This document shows, piece by piece, positions 47,510 to 58,775 of a DNA stretch of 64,000 nt; within the stretch, counting starts at the first letter, position 1, and each line of letters starts with the position of its first letter. Below the pieces are notes generated by a model. The model worked only from the letters and a program-made list of their open reading frames with translations. It had not been told where the DNA came from and made no database searches. Source of the DNA: Megascapheus bottae (taxonomy: Eukaryota; Chordata; Mammalia; Rodentia; Geomyidae); contig JANJXV010000029.1 in assembly GCA_024803745.1 (NCBI GenBank), positions 23,488,001-23,552,000 on the forward strand, read 5' to 3'. The position numbers were made by a program, and so were the translations under genes.

Positions 47510-48718
47510 TGAGACTCTTTTTTTTTCCTGGTATTACTTTATTTTTTTCATATATTTTTATTGTAATTAATAGAAGGGTTACATGATATTTGCCAGATAG
47601 ATGGTGGATTAATTCCCATACATTGATACCCTTTCACATGTCTTGGTCCCCATTTCCCTCTCCCCCATCCCCACACCTCATCTTGTTTTCCCCTGTTTCC
47701 TATCCAATTTCAAATAACCAAATACAAATATATCCGATATATCAGGTAACAAAGTGAGATACTGTAACAATATGAGATAACCAATGGACAGCAAAAGAGA
47801 TGAGAGATAACACAGTACCTTAAGAACAACAATCATTCATTATGGCTTATGTTTCTATATCCTAGAGATCCTTTCATTTAGCGATCTACTATATGGCCTT
47901 TTGTATCAAGGTTTTGCTGTATTGTCAATCTCTGCTAGGAGAGCCCAAGGTTTCTACTGATTATGACAAATGAGGGAAACCATTGAGCTTAAGTTCCTTT
48001 GAGTCTGGCTTACTTCACTTAATATGATCTTTTCTAAGTCTTTCCATTTCCTAACAAATGGGGCATCCCATTCTTTCTGACAGCAGCATAGAATTCCATT
48101 GTGTTCAAATGCCACATCTTGTTGATCCACCCATCAACTGAGGGACATCTAGGTTGGTTCCATATCTTTCTTACGGTAAATAGTGCTGCAATGCACATTG
48201 TTGTGCTGGTGGATTTAGTATGTCTTTGTTTCTGGATGATTGGGTAAATACCAAGTAGTGGAATTGCTGGGTCATAGGGGAGCTCTATATTTAGCCTTTT
48301 GAGGCACTGCCATACCGCTTTCCATAGTGGTTGAATGAGTTTGCACTCCCACCAACAGTGTAGTAGTGATCCCTTTTGGGCACATCCCCTCCAGCATCTG
48401 TTGTTATTAGTTTTCTTGATCCTGACCATTCTAACTGGAGTTAGGTGGAATCTTAGAGTTGTTTTGATTTGCATTTCTTTTATGACCAGAGATGTTGAGC
48501 ATTTCTTCATGTGTCTCTAGGCCATTTTTGTTTCTTCTTCAGAGAAGACTCTCTTTAAATCTTTGGCCCATCTTTTAATGGGATGATTGTTACTTTGGAG
48601 ATTAGTTTTGGAGTGATTCAATTTTTTGAGATGTTGATATATTTTAGATATGAGGCCTCTGTCTGTTGTATGGTTGGTGAAGATCTTCTCCCATTCTGTA
48701 GGCTTCCTGAGACTCTTA
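47510..48718 (-). mobile_element. 5'-truncated LINE-1 inserted into a SINE
   Basis: The element spans about 47520-48708. The host bases TGAGACTCTT are duplicated at 47510-47519 and 48709-48718. The T-rich start at 47520 is the poly-A tail, followed by the 3'UTR and the C-terminal third of ORF2. It lacks the endonuclease and reverse transcriptase because of 5' truncation. Confidence 0.92.
48034..48708 (-). pseudogene. L1 ORF2 C-terminal remnant
   Basis: Frames give EWEKIFTNHTTDRGLISKIY, HPIKRWAKDLKRVF (48690-48520), then [39 protein letters not shown] and [14 protein letters not shown] (48510-48034). One frameshift near 48517 separates them. This is among the best-preserved ORF2 tails in the window. 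Confidence 0.9.
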
Positions 48719-48837
48719 GCTCCAATTAAGTACCAGAAAACTAAAAGTAGCATTATGGTTTAAAGTGGTAGAGCACTAGCCCTGAGCAAAAGAGCTCAGG
48801 GACAGCTGCTAGGCCCTGAGTTCAAGCCACCCAACAG

Positions 48838-48841
48838 AGAT

Positions 48842-48884
<43 letters not shown>

Positions 48885-49154
48885 AAAAAAGAAAGAAAGA
48901 AAGAAAGAAAGAAAGGAGAAGAAAGGAAGGAAGGAGGAGGGAGGGAGAGAGGGAAGGAAGAAAGGCAGGAAGAGAAAAAGAGAGAGGAAGGAAGAAACAA
49001 AGGAAGGGAGAAGGAAAGAGAAATAAGAAAGAAAGAAAGACAAAAGGAAGGAAGGAGGAGGGAGGGAAAGAAGGAGGGAGGGAAGGAAGAAAGAAGGAAG
49101 AAAAAGAGAGAGAGGAAGGAAGAAACAAAGGAAGGGAGAAAGAAAGAAGGAAAG

Positions 49155-49216
<62 letters not shown>

Positions 49217-49227
49217 GAAGGAAGGAA

Positions 49228-49285
<58 letters not shown>

Positions 49286-49303
49286 AGAAAGAAAGAGAAA
49301 TTG
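48838..49303. repeat. long (GAAA)n/(GGAA)n purine microsatellite
   Basis: About 465 bp of almost uninterrupted purines on the plus strand, grown from the SINE A-tail. Long Ser/Phe/Leu frames on the minus strand are repeat translation. Confidence 0.97.
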
Positions 49304-49690
49304 CTAACATTTTTTATAGGTTTTTACCAAGTATTTTTATTATTCATGAAAAAATATCCAGGCATGAGATGTATGCATCCTGGGGTGAGATACATATTTA
49401 ACTTGATAATAAATAGATTAAATGCTCTCAAAGAATAAAGAAAACATTCCTAGTAATGTCTGAGATATGAAAGCAAGGGCTATAACTGAATTGGATGAAA
49501 TCTGGCATCAACTCTCCTGAAAAATGTAACCTCCATGAAAATCTTGAAATACACTGGGAGGGTGAACACTGAAGATAGTGTCAGGCACTATGTGATCCAC
49601 AAAAACAGGGAAAATGTTATGACACATAGTTCTTGTTGTGACATCACCAGGATTCTCCAGCAATGCCAAACTTACAATCTGTTTAAAAGA
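49304..49690. other. unassigned sequence
   Basis: No recognised element. Confidence 0.5.
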
Positions 49691-49691
49691 A

Positions 49692-49985
49692 TTATGGGCT
49701 GGATGCCAGTTGCTCATGCCTATAACCCTAGCGACTCAGGAGTCTGAGCTCTAACTATTGCAGTATAAGGTCAGCATAGGCAGGAAAGTCCCTGAGACTG
49801 TTATCTCCAATTAATCACAGAAAACCAGAAGTGGTGCTGTGGCTCAACATGGGAGAGTGTTGGCTTTGAGCTGAAATGCTCAAGGACAGCTTCCAGGTCC
49901 CAGAGTTCCAGCCCCACAACCACCAATGCCAACAAAAAACCTCAGGGACAACATTTGGGCCCTGAGTTCAAGCCCAAAAGAAAAA
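49692..49985 (+). mobile_element. B1-like/Geo SINE with duplicated 3' module end
   Basis: GGCTGGATGCCAGTTGCTCA to CCAGCCCCACAAC is a full copy. A second partial Geo-like end (CCTCAGGGACAACATTTGGG, CCCTGAGTTCAAGCCC) follows at about 49940-49974. Confidence 0.87.
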
Positions 49986-52000
49986 AAGAATGTTATGCAT
50001 GACTTTAAAAAGAGTGTTTCCAATGTTGAAATGCCAGAAGGAAATGGACAGAAAGCAGTCGGCTAGTATAAGGTGACTCTTAAACTGTTGTAGGTGGCTG
50101 TTGGTTGAACTAACTGGTATCAGTGGCTGTGTTCCTGCTTGGTGTTGGGATATTGGCACATTAATTAATGTCATTCAATTTCCTTATGTGAGAAGAGGCT
50201 TTTGGGACAGAAACATGAAGTCTGCACCACCGATTCCTGATGATAAAATTTCTTCTGGCACTGGAGAATAGAGATCTATGCTAAGAAATAAGAACAGGAA
50301 TAAAGATAGAAGACCTTGAATTTAAGGTTAAAAGTGAGATTGCAATATATTTGTTTAGAAGCACACCTTTTTAAATGTCAACCATTGATGGCATGACGTT
50401 TTCTGGAAGACAATTCGAATACCACATTGACAATAATTTGATTTTCTGTAGTTTAACACTAAATTATTATTTCTTAGGTTTCAATAGAGTTCTCTCTAGC
50501 CAGTGTCACCCAGTGACTTTTATACAGTCTTAATAGGGTGCTAATGTTTTGTTATTTACTATCTGTCCCTTCAAACTATACACTCTTCTAGTCCTGAAAG
50601 TAAAACATCAACAATGGTACTAAAGAATGGGTTAGTTTAGGGACCTCTCAGAAATCTAGCCCTCTTTCTATCTGCTGAGGACAGAATTTTTTTTCCTTGA
50701 CAGAGCAATGCCTGCAAGCTGGGTAAAAACTACTAGAGGCACTGGGCCAGAATCTCAAGTCAGAGTAAAGACACTTTCCCCAAGGGAGATTTCTTGAAAA
50801 CAGAGAAAGAAATTCTGAGAATGGGGCAGAATGTCTCATCTCACATCCAGTAAAAGAAGCTAGTTTCTGAAGTCTATCCATGAGGATACAGATAAATTCC
50901 ATGTGTTTCTTATGCTTTCTTCTACCTAAACAAATAGCCTCTAAATTCTACTCAAGATTTTCACTTTTATTGTGAGATATCAAGCACTAGATCATTAAGG
51001 GGGAGTATTTATTCTGTGCTTTGCCTGTTTGTAGAAGCAGGTGATTTATCTCACTGCTACTAGCCTCTTGCTCTCCTTACTCATCTCTTGTAGGAGAAAC
51101 AACTCAGCCTCTTCTTTCTCCTGCCATCCTTGCTTCAGCTGCAAGATCTCTGTCCCAAATGCAAGCTGTCAGCCAATGAGCTTGAGCACTGCTGAGCCCA
51201 CTTAGAGCTAGATAGACACCATATTCTCAACAATTAGACAGATAATTTCTCATCTTTCCCTCTGTGCTTCCTTACTTCACATTTGTCAGAGAGTAAGTAA
51301 GGTGCAAGAAGATGCTGTTGCTTTGCTCTAATCATAAATTACCATTGACATTTGTTCAGGGTGGGAAATTGTTACAAGCTCTCAGTCCTTCAATAGAGTG
51401 AGAGTCAGGTCACCTCTGTTAGAGCTTCCTACTGTCATGGCCTCTTAGTCCAGGGAAATCTTATGCTAATCCATAGAACTGAATGCAAGCAGTCAACACA
51501 GAATGTTCTACAACAACAACAAAAAGATCAGCTCCTTCTTGAATACATTTCCCTTATCAATTTAACCGGAATTATAGCTTCTGAGACTTGAACCTAGGCT
51601 TACATTTTAAGTAAGTTGATGATTAATTACTCTATATCAATCTAATCAAGCTGAGTAAGGTCTAGAATTTAACTAAAAGTGAACTTATAGACACTCTGAA
51701 TTCTCAGTCCAAAGCATAGTGCCAGACTCAGGATCATATCTCTGTTTTGTCATTGATCTAGCTCATGTCATCTCTGTGATAATCATTTTGATCCTTGTGT
51801 TTTATTTCCATAAAATTTAGAATAATTCATGAGACCAATGTTTGTATAATATAAAATCTACACTCAAATGCAAATTCCAAATATCAAATATTAAATGTTT
51901 GATAATGCTTTGTGCTTTATCAGTACTATACCGTGTCTTCTTGTCTTCTAGTTTTTTATCAGAATTTCTCAAACGAGGTTCATAAACTACTTTTCAATGA
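49986..52000. other. unassigned AT-rich sequence
   Basis: No gene recognised. 51000-51300 is somewhat CT-rich without identifiable boundaries. Confidence 0.5.
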
Positions 52001-52004
52001 ACAT

Positions 52005-52245
52005 AATTTTTTTTTTGTGCCTGTCCTAGGGCTTGAATTCAGAGCCTGGTCAGTCTTTAGGCTTCTCTGCACTAGAATACTACTGTGCCATTTTGAGCCA
52101 CAGCTCCATTCTGGCTTGTTAGTGTTTAATTAGAGGGAAGACTTTCAAGGACTTTCCTGCTGGGTTGGCTTTGAACTAAAATCTTCAAGTATCAGTTTCC
52201 TCAATAGCTAGGCTTACAGGCATGAGCCATCAATGTCCAGCTCAA
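52005..52245 (-). mobile_element. B1-like/Geo SINE
   Basis: Antisense ATAGCTAGGCTTACAGGCAT and TTGAGCCACAGCTCCATTCT define both halves. The T-run at 52010-52017 is the A-tail. Confidence 0.82.
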
Positions 52246-52431
52246 TAAACATTTATTTAAGCTCTACTCAGCCTTAAGCCAGAACTTTTACAGGCAAACC
52301 CTTGAATCTATATTTTATATCTGACCCAAAAGTCTGAATACTTATGTAATGATGCCTTCTCATCAATTTTACATGATACTTCTCCATGATGCCTGAAATC
52401 ATCTTAAAAGTTACCAATTCAGTCAGGTTTC

Positions 52432-52628
52432 TATTTTTTTTGCTGGTCCTGGGATTTGAACTCAGGGCCTAGGCTATGTCCCTGAACCTCGTGTGCTCCA
52501 GGTTAGCAGCCTGTCACTTGAGCCACAGCACCATTTCTGGGTTTTCGTTTATACGGTACTGAGGAATCGAACCAAGGGCTTCATGCATGCTAGGCAAGTA
52601 CTCTACCACAAAGCCACACTCTCAGCCC
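52432..52628 (-). mobile_element. IDL-Geo SINE
   Basis: Both modules on the minus strand with a T-run at 52433-52440. The ID-like box-B region (GGTTCGATTCC) is intact. Confidence 0.9.
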
Positions 52629-52702
52629 AGATCCCTTCTGTTTTAAGCTATATGTGTCACTGTCAATAAAAATAGTATCTCCCCTCACAATCTAAAAAAT
52701 GG

Positions 52703-52918
52703 CAGTCATATTTCTTTTTTTCCAGTTGTGGGGCTTGAACTCAAGGCCTGAACACTGTCCTTGGACTTTTCTCAAGGCTAGAGCTCTACCCTTGAGCCAC
52801 AGCACCACTTCCAGCTTTTTTCTATGTATGTGATACCGAGGAATCGAACCCGGGTTTTCGTGCATGCTAGACAAGTACTCTACCTCTAGGCCAAACTCTG
52901 GACACCAGTCAGATTTCT
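52703..52918 (-). mobile_element. IDL-Geo SINE with 13-bp target duplication
   Basis: CAGTCATATTTCT (52703-52715) against CAGTCAGATTTCT (52906-52918), one mismatch, flanks 52716-52905. Young and well preserved. The minus-strand frame 52874-52692 belongs to it. Confidence 0.92.
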
Positions 52919-52997
52919 ATAGCCAGATGTGTTTGTCTTCAATTTTTCATTCTCAAAATGATAAATTTAATATTTGTTTTATCTTCCTTAAGAGTTA

Positions 52998-53307
52998 GGT
53001 TAGAACCATGTGTTCATGACTCACACCTAAAATCCTAGCTACTTAGGAAGCTGAGATATAAGGATCACAGTTCAAAGCCAGCTGAGGCAGAGAAGCCATG
53101 CATGCCCTCACCTTTCCTACTGCTTTGCTTTAATTTCCCTTTTATTGGAGATTATATGGGAAGGAGAAAGATATTATTGCTTCTTACCAATCATAAATAA
53201 CCATCATTATGCTAAAAGCCAGAAGTGCAGCTTAGTTGGTAACGTATCAGCTTTGAATGAAAACCCTAAGGAGAACATGAGGCCCTTAGGTTAAGTCCCA
53301 GTAGCAG
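52998..53307 (+). mobile_element. B1-like/Geo SINE with internal insertion
   Basis: B1-like half at 53000-53098 and Geo-like end at about 53215-53307. About 115 bp of unrelated T/A-rich sequence (53099-53214) lies between them. Confidence 0.7.
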
Positions 53308-53317
53308 CACACACACA

Positions 53318-53376
<59 letters not shown>
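53308..53376. repeat. (CA)n microsatellite
   Basis: About 33 CA units with one interruption, at the SINE 3' end. Confidence 0.96.
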
Positions 53377-53379
<3 letters not shown>

Positions 53380-53528
53380 GGAACTTTTGACCTTGATGTA
53401 GGACAGGTTAATTTTACAAAGAAAAATGTACTGTGTCACCATGAAAGCAGTATCAGAAATTAGGTCCAGGTTTGTGGAACTTTGAAGTCCATTGGGAGTG
53501 AGTCAGCAAGGTCAGCACAAGGCAGACG

Positions 53529-53794
53529 GATGTGGTAGGCTCAGCAGAGCTTTGGGGATCTTTCTGCAAGGCTCATGGTCTGTGTATTGATTATGGAGAC
53601 TCTTAAACTCTCAGAGAGATGAAAAACATTGGCATGTGAGTGGAGCAGGGGAAAGAGGACTGATGTGGTAGGCTCAGCAGAGCTTTGGGGATCTTTCTGC
53701 AAGGTGCATGGTCTGTGTATTGATTATGGAGACTCTTAAACTCTCAGAGAGATGAAAAACATTGGCATGTGAGTGGAGCAGGGGAAAGAGGACT
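53529..53794. repeat. 133-bp tandem duplication
   Basis: Unit 53529-53661 is repeated at 53662-53794. The only differences I see are adjacent bases (GGCTCATGG versus GGTGCATGG). The near-identity implies a recent duplication, or an assembly artefact. Confidence 0.93.
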
Positions 53795-54329
53795 GATGAG
53801 ATGTTCTGACAAAACAAAAGGGGCAGCCAGTGGAAAGTTACCAGAATAATCCCCAAGACACATGGGCAGGGAAGGGCTGAGAAGTAGTCATATTGCAGAC
53901 CTGTTTGCAAAACAGGCCTGGCAAGATTAGATCCTCCAAACTAATTTAACTGAGTATGGTTCATCCATATGGTAACACGATGAACTCTTAGGAACCCTTT
54001 TAGACCACATTTATTTTCACAAAAAAGGGCAAATCTTTCTTGCTTTTCTTCTGTAATGCTGAAGATCAAACCTATGCACATTAGGCCAGTGCTCTATATA
54101 TTGTTAAAATATTTTGAACCTACCTTAAAAGTAGAAGGGATAATGATATGTGTGTATACATATTACATTAAATTAATGTGGTGTAGCTGGTGTGTATCAT
54201 GTGAAATAAATCAAGTTTCCTATGCGAAATGTTTCATATACAGACAAGCTCTAAGTGCAAGTACATTACAACATAGGTGAAGCTGCTCTCAGAATTATTT
54301 GTAAGTAATTTTTGCTCTGTATGGGGTGT

Positions 54330-54552
54330 GGGTGTGTGTAAACTCAAGACCTGGGTTTTTTTTGGGGGGGGGGGGTGCGTTGTGCTCAAGGCTAGCAATC
54401 TACCACTTGAGCCACAGCTCCACTTCCAGATTTTTGTCAGTTAATTGATGATGAGTCTCCTGGACATTTTTCTCTAGGTTAGCTTCTAACAATGACCTTA
54501 GATCTCCACCTCTTGAGTATCTAGGATCGTAGGTATGAGCTACTGGTGACTC
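54330..54552 (-). mobile_element. B1-like/Geo SINE
   Basis: CTTGAGTATCTAGGATCGTA (antisense B1-like) and CTACCACTTGAGCCACAGCT (Geo-like), with a T/G run at 54357-54375. Confidence 0.78.
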
Positions 54553-54636
54553 ACCTTTTATGAAAGTAAAATACTCCATATTCAGCTTGAAATTTTTCCC
54601 TCTAAAGCAGCTATTTGCTAAGTATATGATAGTTTC

Positions 54637-54718
54637 CTTCCTTCCTTCCTTCCATCCTTCCTTCCTTCCTTCCTTCCTTCCTTCCTTTCATTCTTTCTTT
54701 CGTTCTTTTTCTTTCTTC
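54637..54718. repeat. (CCTT)n/(TTTC)n microsatellite
   Basis: Pyrimidine tetranucleotide repeat at the tail of the following minus-strand SINE. Confidence 0.95.
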
Positions 54719-54915
54719 TTTTATTGGTGGGTCACAGGACTTGAACTCTGGGCCTGGGCATTGTCCCTGAGCTCTTCAGCTCAAGGCTAATGCCCTAACC
54801 CTTGGCCCGGGATTGTCCCTGTGCTCTTCAAAAGGAGGTTACCGCCAACCATCAAGCCACAGTGCCACTTCTGGTTTTCTGGTTATTAATTGGAGATAAG
54901 AATCTTACAGACTTT
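54719..54915 (-). mobile_element. Geo-containing SINE, 5'-truncated
   Basis: TGGGTCACAGGACTTGAACT and TGAGCTCTTCAGCTCAAGGC, a second partial copy, then TTAATTGGAGATAAGAATCT. The B1-like half is missing. Confidence 0.75.
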
Positions 54916-54919
54916 TCTG

Positions 54920-56105
54920 TTTTTCTCCTGTAGGCTCAGCTTGCTTTCCTCTAAGATCTTTGCTTGGAATGATCTGCTCAGGCACATTTCCAATGCAGAG
55001 CTTTGGTTCCACCTTTCACATTGCCCACCAGTTTTCTTTATCTTCCCCCCTTTGTTTCCTTGAGGTAACTCTTTTTGGGGAACCAATCAAAACTGACCAT
55101 TCCTCCTCACCTAGGCAGCTTGTAAAACCATCTCCACAAACTAGAAGTTCAGGTATCAGTTGAAGCTGTAAATAAAATGTAGTACCTTGAGCTAAGGCAG
55201 ACTTTTTTCTCTAAGCTATTCAGCGGGACACCATTATTTCATCTTCTCTACATTGTCTTTTAGTGTTCCATATGACATAGAGGGGGGTTTAAATATTAAA
55301 CCCCCTCTAAATACTTTATTGTGTATTCTATTTCTTTTCTGCATGGAATCAAGATATTAGTTTATGAAATAGTCTTCTCATATGAAATTAGGGTGTAAAC
55401 CAGTGTCATTCAGACATTTACAATTGCCCATCAGCTTCGTATTGTGGAAAGATTAAATGTGATTTCAAACAATAGAAGGCAATTGCAGAAAGAAATTATA
55501 CAGGTGGATATGTTCATTAGGATGTGAGAGCTGGGCTGTGGGTTAACATCACTCAGCAAAGGTCTACTGTTAACACCTTTATTAAAACCATTATTATCAT
55601 CAACTTTCATCACACAGCTATCCAAATTATAATTCCCCATTAAGGCTTTTTTTTTCTTTTGGTTTTTCAGCTACTGGTTCATATTATCTGTTTCATATTA
55701 TTTGTTTCCTTTTTGTGCTTTTTGTTTGTTTTTCCTTTGATTCTGGTTTTGTAATTGTTAACTTTACATAGTATACAAAGACATTGCTATTTACAATATT
55801 ATGAGTCTTGATCAAGAAAGATTCTTTGATGCATACTTTTACAACATATGTTTCCTTGTTTAAGTGGGGGTAAATTTGTTTTATGATTGTCAGTAGACTT
55901 CAGTGGACTTGTTATTATCATTTTGGGGTAAGTGAACAAGCCTTGAATTCTCAGACAATGATATTTTATAATTAAACTTGTCATGAAAGCACAGACTAAT
56001 AATTATTATAGCAATTTTTAAAAACACAAAGAATTAATTTGCATATAAATGCCATTCTCTTAATGTCATCGATCACTGAGCCATGTTTATATAGCTTGCA
56101 TTTAT
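54920..56105. other. unassigned sequence with a short hairpin
   Basis: No gene recognised. A strong inverted repeat lies at 55279-55308. Confidence 0.5.
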
Positions 56106-56109
56106 TCTG

Positions 56110-56498
56110 TGATGGTGATGGTGTGGGCCTGGTGGCCCCTTCTCTCACAGCCCAATATGCTTGTTCCCTAGGCAACATTAGGCCCATTCAGTATAATTAG
56201 CTAACACCCTCCTTGGCCTAGGACAGCCCCCTAGGGCTGATCTATCACCATGCAGGCCAGCAAGGTTCCCCTACACCTTACCAGTCCTATAGCTCACCTG
56301 AGGTGATCAGGCCATAACCATATAAGGTAGCAAGGTCCTCCCAAAATCCTTACAAGTTATGTAGGTCACAATGGACTTTTATAACATGCTCGCCTATATG
56401 AGAAGGGGTCTGCCAGTCTGTTTTCCAGCATTAAATTTCCTTTGTTCCCTGTACCTAAATGTCTGTGTGGATTTGGGCAGTGTCCATGTTATTTAACA
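56110..56498 (+). mobile_element. solo-type LTR of a second retrovirus family
   Basis: A GC-balanced block beginning near TGATGGTGATGG and ending TTTAACA. A TATA-like box (GCCTATATGAGAAG at about 56390) is followed by GGTCTGCCAGTCTG and a poly-A-type ATTAAA (about 56430), then a ~65-bp U5-like end. The order U3-TATA-polyA-U5 fits a gammaretrovirus-like LTR. No clean target duplication was found, so the boundaries are approximate. It is unlike the class II LTRs at 23 and 39 kb. Confidence 0.62.
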
Positions 56499-57084
56499 CT
56501 CTGTAATCCAATACCTGTACAGCAAATAAAATGTGTTAAATGTCCAGCAAGGAAGAAATGTGCTCAAAGGAATGTGTCTATTTTTTATTTTATATACCAG
56601 TACATATGTCGGTCTTTCAAAACAAAATTTCTCTTCTCTTTTTCTTCTTCCTCAAATTATAATAACTACAAAAAGAAAATAAACACTTTCAATGCTTGTA
56701 GACTTTTAGTATCTGTTCTAAGTACACTAAATATGTCAACATATTCCATCTTCACATTACCACTATAAAGTAAGCACTTTTACTATTCCCATATTACTTC
56801 TGAGATAACTTGAATCAATCATAACACTATAAGGGGTTGAACTATAAACTGAACCCCCAAAAATAGAATTTACACTTCTTAACCCATTTCTACAACTGTA
56901 CCACTCCTTCACCCCATTCCTAAAGCATGTATGACTCCAGGTTTAGCCCTGTGTTTAAGGGTAGAAACTACAGAAAAGAGAAAAGTTACAAATCATGCGT
57001 TTGTGGACAGTTGTCTTTCTATTTAAAATAGGTACTTTGGATTAAAATCATAATTCTTAGACTTAGCTCCTATAATTTGAGGAA
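56499..57084. other. unassigned AT-rich sequence
   Basis: No recognised element. Confidence 0.45.
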
Positions 57085-57195
57085 ATGGTACATGGATCCC
57101 ATCTTCTTAGAAGGCTGAGGCAGAAGGGTTAGGTGAGCCTACAAGTTTAAGACCATCCTCATCAACATAACAAAACCTGTCTCTGTGGGTACTTG
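57085..57195 (+). mobile_element. B1-like monomer
   Basis: CTTCTTAGAAGGCTGAGGCA, GTTTAAGACCATCCTCATCA and AAAACCTGTCTCT are 7SL/B1 signatures without the Geo-like module. Confidence 0.72.
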
Positions 57196-57547
57196 GCCTT
57201 ACAATATACTATCAGTATATATAGAACAATAATTAACAGCTTTACCAATGACTACATGAATTGAAACTTTAGAAAATGTCTATACATATTTTCCAAATAG
57301 GACAAAATAAAAATAGTTACAGAATCAAAATGAGTTGGTACCTAACTTCATAGAAAGGTTCTGTTAGAATTTGTTACCACTTATGTTAAGTTCTTGTGGG
57401 TAAAAAGCCACAATTTACATCTAAACCATCAAGTTTAAAAAATGTAAACATCATATAAAACTAATTAGGAACTGATTACATACCAAGAAATACAGTAGTC
57501 AGCTCTAAGTGGTATACTCTATGCGACCAGGTATAGAAAGTGTACCT

Positions 57548-57750
57548 CCTAGCTGAGCTTCAGTGGATTATGCCTGTGATCTTTGCTACTCAGGAACCTG
57601 AGATCTGAGGGTTGAAGTTCAAAGTGGGCCTGGTCAGAAATGTCTGCAAGATATTTAACTCCAATCAGCCACCAAAACTAGAAATGGAGATGTGTTTCAA
57701 GTGATAGAGCACTAGCTCCAGAGTTGGAGTCCAGGGCCAATCTAAAAAAG
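57548..57750 (+). mobile_element. B1-like/Geo SINE
   Basis: ATTATGCCTGTGATCTTTGC, GAACCTGAGATCTGAGGGTT, then CAAGTGATAGAGCACTAGCT and an A-rich tail leading into purine microsatellites. Confidence 0.85.
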
Positions 57751-57772
57751 AAAAGAACAATGAGAAGACTGG

Positions 57773-57938
57773 AAAGGAGAGGAGAGGAGAGGAGAGGAGA
57801 GGAGAGGAGAAGAGAGAGGAGAGGAGAAAAGAAAGGAAGGAGAAAAGGAAGGATCAAAAAAAGGAAGGAAGGAAGGAAGGAAGGAAGGAAGGAAGGAAGG
57901 AAGGAAGGAAGGAAGGAAGGAAGGAAGGAAGGAAGGAC
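57773..57938. repeat. (GGAGA)n and (GGAA)n microsatellites
   Basis: GGAGA units at 57773-57830 and about 20 GGAA units at 57858-57937, between a SINE and an L1 fragment. Confidence 0.97.
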
Positions 57939-57954
57939 AAAAACAAAGAAACAA

Positions 57955-58775
57955 ATATCAGAAGCTGGTGGGGATGTGGCCAGAAGGAAACACTACTACA
58001 CTGTTGGCAGGAGTGTAAACTTATTCAACCACTCTGGACATCAGTATAGCAGTTCCTCAAAAGACTAAACATAGAGCTCCCCTTGACCCAGCAATTCCAT
58101 TCCTTGGCATTTACCCAGATGTCCAGATACAAGGACATACTAAAGCCAATAGCACAATGATGTTCATTACAGCATTATTTATATAGCTAAGGTATGGAAC
58201 CAACCCAGATGCCCCTCAGTAGATGAACAGATCAGGAAGATGTGGAATGGAATTCTATGCTGCCATTAGAAAGAATGGCAATTCCCCATTCATAAGGAAA
58301 TGGAAAGACATGGAAAAATTATATTAAGTGTAGTAAACCAGACCCAAAGGAATATAGACGTCATTGTTTCCCTCATTTGTAATAATTAGTACACATCTAG
58401 GACTCTCCTAGCAGAGGATCATAATAGCTCAAAAGCTATGTTCATGTGGCCATATAGGATGAGACTAAGCAAAATGAACTCTAGGATATGGAAACAAGAA
58501 GTTTATGTTTGTGATTGTTGCTCTTAATGTACTATGCAAAATTATTTCTTTTTTCTATTTTTTCCCTTATGGTTTATCTCATGTTATTATTGTATCTGAC
58601 TTTGTTACTTAGTATGTTGTATATATGTTTCTTTGTTTATTTGAAATCAGGAAGGGAAGGGGAAAACTATGATGATTGGGAGAGGTGGAGGGGGGGGAAG
58701 TGGGACAAAAACCTGAGAAGGGATATCACTGTTCAAGAAGTTACCCCAACAATAAAATACAATAAAGAAAAAATG
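57955..58775 (+). mobile_element. 5'-truncated LINE-1
   Basis: It begins at the ORF2 C-terminal GGGGATGTGGCCAGAAGGAA block and continues through CCTCAAAAGACTAAACATAG. The 3'UTR with a G-rich block (GGAGAGGTGGAGGGGGGGAA) is followed by AATAAAATACAATAAAG. ORF2 is frameshifted (CTCCCCTTGACCC lacks one base against sister copies). Confidence 0.9.

Larger units (their letters stand above)
47435..48837 (+). mobile_element. B1-like/Geo SINE split by an L1
   Basis: The SINE starts at about 47438 (GAGCTCATGGCTCACACCTG), breaks at 47519 and resumes at 48709 (TGAGACTCTTAGCTCC). It finishes with GCCCTGAGTTCAAGCC near 48827. Its tail becomes the GAAA microsatellite. Confidence 0.9.

Noticed and set aside
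48796..49310. 162-codon Ser/Phe/Leu frame on the minus strand
   Set aside because: Translation of the GAAA/GGAA purine repeat; no start context or conservation expected.
57724..58068. 114-codon Lys/Glu/Gly/Arg-rich frame
   Set aside because: Runs through SINE tail, GGAGA and GGAA repeats into an L1 fragment.
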